Below are positions 9,406 through 17,119 of a stretch of DNA of 64,000 nucleotides, piece after piece; position 1 is the first letter of the stretch, and each line of letters begins with the position of its first letter. Source of the DNA: Anaerolineales bacterium (GTDB taxonomy: Bacteria; Chloroflexota; Anaerolineae; Anaerolineales; Villigracilaceae); NCBI GenBank assembly GCA_016932715.1, contig JAFGCG010000010.1:1-64000 (forward strand), given 5' to 3'. The notes under the pieces are model-generated. The model did no database searches. It saw only the letters and a program-made list of their open reading frames with translations, and was not told where the DNA came from. The position numbers and the translations under genes were made by a program.

Positions 9406-9920
9406 TATTTTTCTTCAAAGATGAACTTGGTTGGATCTTCGTTGAATTTCGACCAGGCAATGCATTGCCGCGGGGTGAACACACACAGCCCGCCTCCATC
9501 CCATGAGTCCGGTTCAGGCGCGTACCCAAGGTCCTTGTATTTCCGCTTGTATTCCTGCGAGATTCGCTTGCCTAATTCAGAAGCGGGCTTTCCCGCCGGT
9601 CCGGAGGTCCCTTCGAGCATGATGGCTTGCGTGCCGCTTTCCAGATGAACAGAAATATATGGATTCAATTCGATATTGCGGCCGTGACGAGTCTGCGGGC
9701 TGCCATCGTAATAGAACTTCTCGTCCAGGAAGACGCCCCAGCGCGGGATCACGTGCGGGCGTCCCGCGGGCGCTTCCGGCTGAGGCGGGCGGACGGAACA
9801 AAGCCAGTAGTTTTTGGATTCGGTCAATTGCGCGGCGACCCAGTCCCAGGTCAGGTAAGAGACGGGTTTGTCCACGTATCCCTTTGGAAATTGCGGGCGG
9901 GTGACTTTTGTCGGTTTCAT
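9405..9920 (-). CDS. Pyridoxamine 5'-phosphate oxidase-like flavin-binding protein
   Basis: The 171-residue protein has a split beta-barrel pattern: a conserved YWLCSVRPPQ strand, then GRPHVIPRWGVFLDEKFYY, then ISVHLESGTQAIMLEG. The family binds FMN or F420 and reduces or oxidises small molecules; the specific reaction is unknown. The ATG at 9920 is preferred over a longer form because a TATAGT box with a TTGCGA -35-like element 17 nt further upstream ends 7 nt before it. This suggests a leaderless message. It overlaps the LysE gene by one base. Confidence 0.8.
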   Translation of the reverse strand: MKPTKVTRPQFPKGYVDKPVSYLTWDWVAAQLTESKNYWLCSVRPPQPEAPAGRPHVIPRWGVFLDEKFYYDGSPQTRHGRNIELNPYISVHLESGTQAIMLEGTSGPAGKPASELGKRISQEYKRKYKDLGYAPEPDSWDGGGLCVFTPRQCIAWSKFNEDPTKFIFEEK

Positions 9921-9927
9921 GTCCCAG

Positions 9928-9933
9928 ACTATA
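9928..9933 (-). promoter_or_regulatory. Candidate leaderless -10 box for the flavin-binding protein gene
   Basis: TATAGT on the minus strand lies 7 nt before the ATG at 9920. TTGCGA lies upstream at a 17-nt spacing. Transcription would start at or next to the A of the start codon. Confidence 0.5.
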
Positions 9934-9956
9934 CAGCAGTTTCCGGCAAATCGCAA

Positions 9957-10628
9957 TCAGTTCAACGCGGAGGGCATTCTTTTCCTGGCAGAGTAAAAAC
10001 CAGCCCACCATAGACCGAAGTGATAACCCGCCAGCGCGGCGACATATCCACCTGCGATGTCGAGAAGGTAATGCTGGCCCGTGAATAACGTGGAAAGCGA
10101 AACGATCACCAGGATCAGGATCCATAAAAGTTTCCAGCGCGGATACCAGCGGCTGAAGAAGAACGTCAGCAGGGCAGTGATATACACATGACCGCTGGGG
10201 AAAGCATCATATCTTCCCCAGTTTTCGTGGATATAGCGCAGGAGGGAGGTAAAGATATCATTCCCCTCCAGGATCGCGGCTCTGACGTAGGTTGGAAAGA
10301 AAATAAACGTCGCGACACCAATGGCAAATGTCAGCATGCAGGCTGCAACGAACGCCTGAAATGAACGGTCTTCCACTTTCAGGATGATCCACACCAGACT
10401 AGCCAGCCAGAGGACATAACACAATACGTAGGGCAGAACCCAGATGGACCAGATCGGAAAAATATCAATCGGCAATTTGGGTTCGATCCCACCGGAGATC
10501 CGGCTACTGGTGGGAATATAGATCATCTGGATGCAGCATGCGAGAAAAACAAGGAAAACCCGTTTACTCAGTTTCAAAGACAGCCCTTTTCCGGTTGACG
10601 TTTCAATAGGATAAGATGGCGAACTCAC
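9957..10628 (-). CDS. PAP2 superfamily membrane phosphatase
   Basis: This 223-residue membrane protein has about six hydrophobic segments and the PAP2 signature motifs 2 and 3: FPSGHVYITAL (residues about 137-147) and SLSTLFTGQHYLLDIAGG (about 170-187), with catalytic histidines. Such enzymes dephosphorylate lipid or isoprenoid phosphates, or transfer inositol phosphate (Aur1/Ipt1-like). The substrate is unknown. It starts with GTG at 10628 behind GGAG at 8 nt. Confidence 0.85.
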   Translation of the reverse strand: MSSPSYPIETSTGKGLSLKLSKRVFLVFLACCIQMIYIPTSSRISGGIEPKLPIDIFPIWSIWVLPYVLCYVLWLASLVWIILKVEDRSFQAFVAACMLTFAIGVATFIFFPTYVRAAILEGNDIFTSLLRYIHENWGRYDAFPSGHVYITALLTFFFSRWYPRWKLLWILILVIVSLSTLFTGQHYLLDIAGGYVAALAGYHFGLWWAGFYSARKRMPSALN

Positions 10629-10691
10629 TCTTTATCTCCAATTACCAGGAATAAAGGAATGCCGCAACAACGGCTATGGGGGAATTCCTTG

Positions 10692-10867
10692 AGAGAGTGT
10701 TTTGAAATTCCGCTTTGACCTGGTTGATGTGCTCATTTGGAAAGGATTCAGCCACGGATTCCACAGATTTTTTAAGCCTTTGTGTCCCTCACCTGCACTT
10801 GAAGCTGAACGCTTCACGTTCAGGTGCAGGTGTCGTGTCCTTCGTGGTGAATTCTTAAACACTCTCT
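10692..10867. mobile_element. MITE-like element, copy 1, with a nested hairpin
   Basis: The 11-bp terminal inverted repeats AGAGAGTGTTT and AAACACTCTCT bound 176 bp with no gene. Internal blocks such as GGATTCAGCCACGGATT and CCTTTGTGTCC match the inverted copy at 61439-61591. Relative to that copy, it carries about 53 extra bases at 10788-10840. Confidence 0.8.
10788..10840. repeat. Hairpin inserted within the MITE-like element
   Basis: CACCTGCACTTG... pairs with ...CAGGTGCAGGTG. The segment is absent from the other element copy and is bracketed by TGTCC at 10783-10787 and 10836-10840, which looks like a 5-bp target duplication. It is related to the hairpin at 152-198. Confidence 0.65.
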
Positions 10868-10906
10868 GAGGGAAAAACTGTAGACACAAAAATCTACGAG
10901 ATTCAG

Positions 10907-11941
10907 CTACTCCTGTTGCACGATCACGGCGCGGACATCGCTGGTGTACGCTTCCAGATCGTCGAGCCGCTGGTTGATTTTCTGCGCCTCGAGTGGGATC
11001 GTCTGTGAAACGACCCGAGATGTATCCAGTCTCTTTTTCCGTACCAGGTCGATCAGCACAGGCAATTCCTGCAGGAGATGATCGTTCGAGCCGATGATTT
11101 CCGCCTCCCGTCCGATCAAGGTTCGATAGGGATCGACTTCCAACGGGCTTTGACAGATTCCGACGATGACTGCGCGCCCCATTGCGCCAAGTGACTCGAT
11201 GGTTTGTTTCATCGTGACCGGCAAGCCGATCATCTCCAGCGCAACATCCACGCCTCTGCCCTTCGTCAACCGGCGGATCTCCTCAGCCGCCTCGAGGCGG
11301 CGCGCGTCGACCGGGATCGCGCCATAGTCCGAGGCAAGTTCGAGTTTGTCCGATTTGATATCGACCGCATAGACTTCGCCGGCGCCCAGGGCTTTTGCCA
11401 GTTGGATGGCGGACAAGCCGAGTCCGCCCACGCCGAAAACTGCCACCGTTTCCCCGTCTTTTACCCGGCCTTTGCGCAGTGCGTGGAGCGCCGTGGCAGA
11501 GGCACACATCAGGGTCGCGCCCTCTGCAAAAGAGATCTCTGCAGGCAGAGGGATGGCATTGCGGGCCGGGACCGCAATGTACTCCGCGTAGCCGCCGTCG
11601 AGGTGATGGCCGATCATTTTGACTGTGGCGCAGAACTGCTCGCAGCCTGCTCGGCAGTACTCACAGTTTCCACAGGAAATATTGTAGTGCAGGCAGACGC
11701 GCTCACCCGCCCGGATGCCGGTTACGCCCGGACCGACCCGCTCCACTTCACCGGCAACTTCGTGACCCAAGGTAATTGGAAGCATTCCCATCGGAGATCG
11801 TCCGGCGCGATAGTGCGCGTCGGAATGACAGATCCCGGCCGCCCGGATGCGGACGAGCACCTCTCCCTCACCAGCCGAAGGAATGGGAATTTGCTGTAAC
11901 TCCAGTGGTTGCCCTGGCGCAACCATGCGGACTGCTTTCAT
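10907..11941 (-). CDS. Zinc-dependent alcohol dehydrogenase family protein
   Basis: This medium-chain dehydrogenase of 344 residues oxidises an alcohol or polyol with NAD(P). Catalytic zinc ligands are visible in CHSDAHYR and GHEVAGEVE, the structural zinc lobe in CGNCEYCRAGCEQFC, and the nucleotide loop GVGGLGL near residue 180. The substrate is not determined. The start at 11941 is chosen because GAGGAGAG precedes it and it overlaps the upstream gene by ATGA, so the two are coupled. Confidence 0.9.
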   Translation of the reverse strand: MKAVRMVAPGQPLELQQIPIPSAGEGEVLVRIRAAGICHSDAHYRAGRSPMGMLPITLGHEVAGEVERVGPGVTGIRAGERVCLHYNISCGNCEYCRAGCEQFCATVKMIGHHLDGGYAEYIAVPARNAIPLPAEISFAEGATLMCASATALHALRKGRVKDGETVAVFGVGGLGLSAIQLAKALGAGEVYAVDIKSDKLELASDYGAIPVDARRLEAAEEIRRLTKGRGVDVALEMIGLPVTMKQTIESLGAMGRAVIVGICQSPLEVDPYRTLIGREAEIIGSNDHLLQELPVLIDLVRKKRLDTSRVVSQTIPLEAQKINQRLDDLEAYTSDVRAVIVQQE

Positions 11942-12432
11942 GCAAACTCTCCTCGGAATAAAAGCTCGCTTTCTACGGGCTGGGGCAGGCGTAGCCCATC
12001 CAGCGCTTTTCGTTCTCTTGTTCCTGATCTTGGCGACAATTTTATCTCGTGACGGGTCGTGCCTTCCCCCTGGGTCGACCAAAAAGGATTCTGTACCTGG
12101 ATCTGATAGCAGATTGCCCGCGTAACACCTTCTGCTGCCTGTTTCTGCGGGACAGTGCCTTCTCCGATCACCCTGATATCAACCGTTCCGCATTCAGGCT
12201 GGCGCGTATTGCCGGGCCAGACGGGTGTATCTTCAAAGGTGATACAGGTTACATAGCGCTTTTCGATTTTCGCTGTCAATTCGGATGGCAGGGAATCCCC
12301 ACCATTTAAAACACAGGCGCGCAGGAGGTAATAACCGATCAATGCCCATATGATGATGGACACTAATTTTTTTCGATCACTGAGCAGGCTCGAGATGAAA
12401 GTTTGGATGTTTATGGCGGATACTGACTTCAC
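11938..12432 (-). CDS. Membrane-anchored extracytoplasmic protein of unknown function
   Basis: I do not recognise the 164-residue product. One hydrophobic helix (about residues 22-42) follows a short positively charged N-terminus, so the rest probably faces outside. The exposed part has four Cys, including CITFEDTPVWPG and QPECGTVDIRV, and is beta-rich. The stop codon overlaps the alcohol dehydrogenase start by four bases. Confidence 0.6.
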   Translation of the reverse strand: MKSVSAINIQTFISSLLSDRKKLVSIIIWALIGYYLLRACVLNGGDSLPSELTAKIEKRYVTCITFEDTPVWPGNTRQPECGTVDIRVIGEGTVPQKQAAEGVTRAICYQIQVQNPFWSTQGEGTTRHEIKLSPRSGTRERKALDGLRLPQPVESELLFRGEFA

Positions 12433-12459
12433 AAAGTGATAATAACACTCTTCATGGAA

Positions 12460-13122
12460 TTATGGCAGCACGCCGAGTTCATCGAGCGAGCGGTGCAGTT
12501 CCGCCGGGTCGCGATAGACCCGATAGGCGCCGGCCTTGCTCAATTCATCTTCCCCGTAACCGCCGCTCAGCAATCCAATGCTCAACATGCCTGCCCGCCG
12601 CGCCGCCAGCAGATCCCAGACCGCGTCGCCGACCACGTAGCAGTCGCCCGCGCTGACCCCCATCCGCTGCTGGCAGGCCAGGAAGAGGTCCGGTTCGGGT
12701 TTGGCGCGCAGCACATCGCCGCGTTCGACCACGACCGTTTCCGGGCGGATGCCGAGGATATCGAGTGAGCCATTGATCTCCGGGCGGCGGCCGGAGGTTG
12801 CAATCCCGAACAGGATGTTATTCGCATATAGAAATCGAATCAACTCGATGGCGCCGGGCAGAGGCCGGCGTTCCGGCAGAAGCTGGATGAAGATTTCGCC
12901 ATGTCGCTGCTGCAGGGCTTCGACTTCCTCCGGGGTGAGGTCGCGCCCAAGTTCCCGCGCGACCGCGCGGGTAAAGAGCCCGCCGCTCATCCCGATCTTA
13001 CGGTGGATGCGCCAGCCTTCGATCGCCATGCCTGCCTCCGCCAGGGCTTTCTGCCAGGCAAAGATATGGGCATAAACTGTGTCGACCAGCGTGCCGTCCA
13101 GGTCGAAAATAAGTGCTTGCAT
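12460..13122 (-). CDS. HAD superfamily hydrolase (phosphoglycolate phosphatase-like)
   Basis: This 220-residue cytoplasmic phosphatase has HAD motif I IFDLDGTLVDT at the N-terminus, motif II FGIATSGRRPE, the lysine region VLRAKPEPDLF and motif IV YVVGDAVWDLLAARRAG. The helical cap lies between motifs I and II, as in beta-phosphoglucomutase and Gph. The physiological substrate is unknown. AGGA precedes the ATG. Confidence 0.88.
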   Translation of the reverse strand: MQALIFDLDGTLVDTVYAHIFAWQKALAEAGMAIEGWRIHRKIGMSGGLFTRAVARELGRDLTPEEVEALQQRHGEIFIQLLPERRPLPGAIELIRFLYANNILFGIATSGRRPEINGSLDILGIRPETVVVERGDVLRAKPEPDLFLACQQRMGVSAGDCYVVGDAVWDLLAARRAGMLSIGLLSGGYGEDELSKAGAYRVYRDPAELHRSLDELGVLP

Positions 13123-13131
13123 TTCTTCCTC

Positions 13132-14019
13132 TTATTTTCCTAACAACCATTCATCGAAAAAATCAACCAGCCTTCTTTGATACCGGCGGGGATTATCCAG
13201 ATACCCGGAAAGGTGCGGAACATTTTCCTGTTTCCATAGATAGCGCGGCTCGCCGGCCGCATGGAAGAGTTTCTCGCCCGAATCCGGAGGCGCAACGCTG
13301 TCCCCCATGCCTTGAACGATATATACCGGGCGCGGGCTGATTTTGGAAATGTCATTCAATGGGTTGACATGCTCGAGCCTTAACCCGGTCCTGGAAGTGA
13401 CGATAAACTTCGCGAGCGGATTAATGACCGGATACGGCACAAGATAGTTGAACTCATCTTCGAGAGAGGTAAATGAACTGTCGATAAATAAGGCTTCAAT
13501 CTGTGGAAGCCGGGCTGCGGCACGGATAATCGTCGCGCCGCCCATCGAGCCGCCCCACGCGCCGACATGCTCCACACCCGGTTGAGCCAGTACGTAATCC
13601 AGCGCAGCTTTGACGTCCAGCACTTCCAGATACCCAATGGTCGAAATATCCCCATCACTTTCGCCATGCGCTCGCGCATCCCAGGCAAGCACACCATACT
13701 TTTTCCTTGCCAGCAGCGCGTAGACCCACTCCGGGCGTTTATTGCCATATCCATGTGCAAGTAGAATCACCGCGCCATTCCCTGGAGGCGTATACCAGGC
13801 CGAGAGTCGCACCCCATCCGCGGTGGTCAGGTCAACGGGCCGATAGTCAATCTTATATTTTCTGAGCGTCTTTCCCTGCGGGACGGTGCGCGGCGGATGC
13901 AGGATATGATCGACCTCGAGCAGGCTCATAACGATGGTCAGGATTGTTAAGGTGATAGTGACTTTGGCTGCAAAAACGAAAATGGATTTTACCCAACGGC
14001 TCCCGCTCGCAGTATTCAT
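13132..14019 (-). CDS. Alpha/beta hydrolase, membrane-anchored
   Basis: This 295-residue serine hydrolase has an N-terminal transmembrane anchor (about residues 12-32). The fold is marked by VILLAHGYGNKRPEW, the nucleophile elbow GAWGGSMGGA (Ser about 156), an Asp region near VYIVQGMGDSVAP, and a C-terminal His in VPHLSGYL. It is probably a peptidase- or esterase-like enzyme on the outer face of the membrane. A TATAAT box ends 6 nt before the ATG and no Shine-Dalgarno is visible. Confidence 0.85.
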   Translation of the reverse strand: MNTASGSRWVKSIFVFAAKVTITLTILTIVMSLLEVDHILHPPRTVPQGKTLRKYKIDYRPVDLTTADGVRLSAWYTPPGNGAVILLAHGYGNKRPEWVYALLARKKYGVLAWDARAHGESDGDISTIGYLEVLDVKAALDYVLAQPGVEHVGAWGGSMGGATIIRAAARLPQIEALFIDSSFTSLEDEFNYLVPYPVINPLAKFIVTSRTGLRLEHVNPLNDISKISPRPVYIVQGMGDSVAPPDSGEKLFHAAGEPRYLWKQENVPHLSGYLDNPRRYQRRLVDFFDEWLLGK

Positions 14020-14025
14020 GATTTT

Positions 14026-14031
14026 ATTATA
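14026..14031 (-). promoter_or_regulatory. Candidate leaderless -10 box for the alpha/beta hydrolase gene
   Basis: A perfect TATAAT on the minus strand ends 6 nt before the ATG at 14019. No clear -35 and no ribosome-binding site are present. Confidence 0.55.
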
Positions 14032-14046
14032 CAGTAATCGATTCCA

Positions 14047-15207
14047 TTATTTATGTGCCGAAGAGACCCTCCCCGCAATCTGACTGATCAGGAAAACACC
14101 GATCAGCAGTACGAGGACGACGCCATAGGCTGAACGGATATCGGTCTGATCTGCCAGGCGACCCAGGACCAGCGGCAGAGCCAGGATGGCGGTGCCGGAT
14201 GCCAGGGTCGCGCGGGCGCTCGCCTGGACCGTGTTCCCGTCCGCGGCGCCGATCGCGAGCGAAAGGAGCAAAGGATACAAACTTGCAACGCCCAGTCCCG
14301 TGAGAAACAGGCCGCTCAGTCCGGGAAGAATGTTCTCCGCCCGCCAGAAAACCAGAAAGCCAGCCAGCGCGGTGAGGATCGAGATCAGGACCACACGCGG
14401 TGTGGAAAAGCGCTGGACCAGCCGGCTGCCTGCCATGCGACCCAGAATCATCCCGACCAGGAACAGGCTGGCAGCCTGGGCGGCGTTGGCTTTGAGCAGG
14501 CCGAGCACCTTCTCCAGATAAGAAGTGCTCCAGAAGATCATGCAAAACTCCACAGAGACAGCCAGAACGATCGCCACCCAATACACCCAGAACAGCGGGG
14601 ATAGCGGCTGGCTGGACCGGCTTGTCTCTTCCATGGAGGACGAGTCCGTTGCGGAAGCGCCTTTCCCAAAACCCAGGAAAAGGAAGAGCGGAGTAAATGC
14701 CGCGATCCCCAACGCCGGGCGCCAGCTGCCGGTCAAATGGGCGGACCATCCCACCATCAAACCTGCGGCGGCGGCGATCAGTGATGAAATGACGTTCGCT
14801 TCCGAGAGGGCGACCGCCCTCATTTCGCCATGCCGGTCCGAAAGCGCAGCAGGGACAATGGCAAGGATGAGCGAACCGATCGATCCCATCAGAAAAGAGG
14901 CTCCGATTGTGACGATCGGGTTCCTGCCCGACAACAGGAGCAGGGCACTCAGGCTGATGCCGAGCATCCCGATCCACAGCGAACGCCAGCGACCCATCCG
15001 CTGGATGGGCAGGTGCCCGCCGAAACCGATCAATAAGATACCCACAGCGAACGCCGTGAAGTGAAAGCTGCTCACCGTATAAGATAGCCGAAGTTCTTCT
15101 TTTAGGAAGGGCGTGATCGGTCCCAGGACGTTGAGAAAATACGCATAGAAAGCCAGCGCGCAATAAGCCAGCCACGTGAAGCGGTCGCGATGAAAGGTTC
15201 GAGACAT
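14047..15207 (-). CDS. Major facilitator superfamily transporter
   Basis: The 386-residue integral membrane protein has about 12 hydrophobic segments and a central polar loop (residues about 190-205, GASATDSSSMEE). The loop after helix 2 contains GGHLPIQRMGRWRSL, a variant of MFS motif A. The protein is probably a proton-driven sugar, drug or metabolite carrier; the substrate is unknown. It lies 13 nt from the GT39 gene upstream on the same strand. Confidence 0.85.
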   Translation of the reverse strand: MSRTFHRDRFTWLAYCALAFYAYFLNVLGPITPFLKEELRLSYTVSSFHFTAFAVGILLIGFGGHLPIQRMGRWRSLWIGMLGISLSALLLLSGRNPIVTIGASFLMGSIGSLILAIVPAALSDRHGEMRAVALSEANVISSLIAAAAGLMVGWSAHLTGSWRPALGIAAFTPLFLFLGFGKGASATDSSSMEETSRSSQPLSPLFWVYWVAIVLAVSVEFCMIFWSTSYLEKVLGLLKANAAQAASLFLVGMILGRMAGSRLVQRFSTPRVVLISILTALAGFLVFWRAENILPGLSGLFLTGLGVASLYPLLLSLAIGAADGNTVQASARATLASGTAILALPLVLGRLADQTDIRSAYGVVLVLLIGVFLISQIAGRVSSAHK

Positions 15208-15220
15208 GATGAAAGTTTCC

Positions 15221-16993
15221 TTATCGGATTTTATAAACCCGCACGTACTCCAGCCCGTCGACCCAGACGGAGTATTCCGGCGTCATGCCTCTCAAACGGT
15301 CCAATACCTCGGTGGGAAGATCCCGCTGCCACTCGTGAATGTAGACAACCACATAGTCTGATTTATTGAACTCATCCCAGTCGGCAGCCGACCATGGGTG
15401 ATCGACATCCAGCGCGCTGACACGACTTTTGGAGAAATAAGAAAACGGTCCGCCCGCATACCAGGCCATCACACGGATCTGGTCCGCATTGGGTTTGTCG
15501 TTGATGTAACGCGCGGCCTGGTCCAGGCCCTCGCCCCATCCGATCTGCATCACCGTCAGCGCCTGCCGGCTGCCCCCGAGCAGTGGATTGTAGTAGTTGA
15601 AGAAATAGGGGAAAGCTTTCCATGCCAGTGTTGCCTGCATGGCAACAAAACCGAGAAGCACCACTCCTGTGAGAATAATTCTCCACCTTGTATGCAAACC
15701 CTGCCTTGCCCATGCGACCAGCCAGACCAGCCCTATCCCTGCTACCAGGTCCAGTGGCACGATGGAGGGCATCATGTAACGATCAAACTTCTTTAATCCC
15801 AGAGTCATTAAAGCGCTGAACCCCAGGGCGAAGAGCAGCAATGCGGCGATTGCCCATTTTTGACGATCCACATTGTGAAGAACGTTCACCTGGCTCCCTG
15901 GACGATCCTGCGGAAAAACAGGTTTCCTTCGGAGGAGCAGAATCGGTACTGCCAGCAAGCCCAACAGCGTGACCGGGGTGGTGCGCCACAGGAAATTGAT
16001 CGGATAGAAGTTAAGGTCAGGGATCTCACCGCCGGGGTAGATCTTCCCGTTGAAAAACACGGGGGATTCGTGTCCCCCCTGGGCATAGCCAACGGCATCT
16101 GTAAAGATCCGGACCAGGCTACCCACCGGATCCACCCACATCGCCGGCCAGAGCAGGAAGAATACCAGCGCAGCAATCCCGCCCCAGGCTGCCAACTCTC
16201 TTACACTGCGGCTGACAGATTTTCGCCAGCCTGCCTCGCCCCGGTCGCTTCTCGAATATAGCGGGGTGAGCAGTCCCAGCAGGACGATCAACGGAACGAG
16301 GAACAAGCCAGTGGATTTCGTCAGCCCTGCCAGACCGGCCGCCGCAGCCGAAACCAGGAACGCGGTCCTCTTGCGTTCCTCCAGATATACCAGGAAGGCT
16401 AGCAGCGATAGCAGCATCAGATTTGCCAGCAGACCGTCCAGGTGCAGCACCTTGGACAGGGCGATATGGAAAGGATCGAAAGCGATCAGCAGGAAGCCTG
16501 CCAGGGCCGGCAATGTACCGAACAATCGACGAGCGAACAGGAAACTCAAACCCAGTACCAGCACATGCAGCAGGACCATGGTCCGGCGTCCTGCCGCCAG
16601 AATCCGGAGCGGCAGGTTGAAGTCACGTTTCGAGAGTGTTCCCAACCCGATCGGGCGGTCCTGGTCTTGATAGCTTTCACGATACTCGGGATAAACTCTC
16701 GTGTAACCAGTCAGCCCTGCCCACATCACCGTTACCCCGGGATGACTTCTCTGGAATGTCGCGGCGAAATCACGATGAGCCAGGGCGTAATAGAACCTGC
16801 CTGAACGTTCCAGCCAGAGCCGTTCGTCGGTGGTGACGAAGTGATCGAGTGCCAGAAGACGCGGCAATGCAAGAGCCAGAATCAGCACGAAGGCGGCTGC
16901 AATTTCCAGCAAAAGGCGCAGCGATCGTTGATTGTGGCTGTATTTCATGAAAAAAGTTTTCCAGCGGCTTTGCTGATCGATGGGTGTGGTCAT
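15221..16993 (-). CDS. GT39-type membrane glycosyltransferase
   Basis: This 590-residue polytopic protein resembles PMT/ArnT-type glycosyltransferases, which use polyprenyl-phosphate sugars on the outer membrane face. The first extracytoplasmic loop carries VTTDERLWLERSGRFYYAL with an Asp-Glu pair typical of the active site. SHPGVTVMWAGL and an FDPFHIALSKVLHLDGLL segment are family-like. The C-terminal about 100 residues are soluble. It probably glycosylates proteins or lipids; donor and acceptor are unknown. Confidence 0.85.
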   Translation of the reverse strand: MTTPIDQQSRWKTFFMKYSHNQRSLRLLLEIAAAFVLILALALPRLLALDHFVTTDERLWLERSGRFYYALAHRDFAATFQRSHPGVTVMWAGLTGYTRVYPEYRESYQDQDRPIGLGTLSKRDFNLPLRILAAGRRTMVLLHVLVLGLSFLFARRLFGTLPALAGFLLIAFDPFHIALSKVLHLDGLLANLMLLSLLAFLVYLEERKRTAFLVSAAAAGLAGLTKSTGLFLVPLIVLLGLLTPLYSRSDRGEAGWRKSVSRSVRELAAWGGIAALVFFLLWPAMWVDPVGSLVRIFTDAVGYAQGGHESPVFFNGKIYPGGEIPDLNFYPINFLWRTTPVTLLGLLAVPILLLRRKPVFPQDRPGSQVNVLHNVDRQKWAIAALLLFALGFSALMTLGLKKFDRYMMPSIVPLDLVAGIGLVWLVAWARQGLHTRWRIILTGVVLLGFVAMQATLAWKAFPYFFNYYNPLLGGSRQALTVMQIGWGEGLDQAARYINDKPNADQIRVMAWYAGGPFSYFSKSRVSALDVDHPWSAADWDEFNKSDYVVVYIHEWQRDLPTEVLDRLRGMTPEYSVWVDGLEYVRVYKIR

Positions 16994-17081
16994 TGGTTTT
17001 TGTCCCGCCTGATTATACTGTTGGAACGAGATGGGTAATCAAAAAGCCCCAGAGACCTAAACATCTCTGAGACTTTCCTGT

Positions 17082-17119
17082 TTCACTGAATACTGTCCAC
17101 TGACTACTGGTTACTGTAA
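17082..17119. repeat. Micro-repeat overlapping the gcvPB stop codon
   Basis: Degenerate CAGTAnCCAGT-type units are present. On the minus strand they encode the last residues YSNQ of gcvPB and its TAG stop, then continue downstream. Confidence 0.7.

Noticed and set aside
14051-15175. A 374-codon frame in another register of the MFS gene
   Set aside because: It is rich in Arg, Pro and Gly with no membrane pattern. The 386-residue MFS frame explains the DNA.
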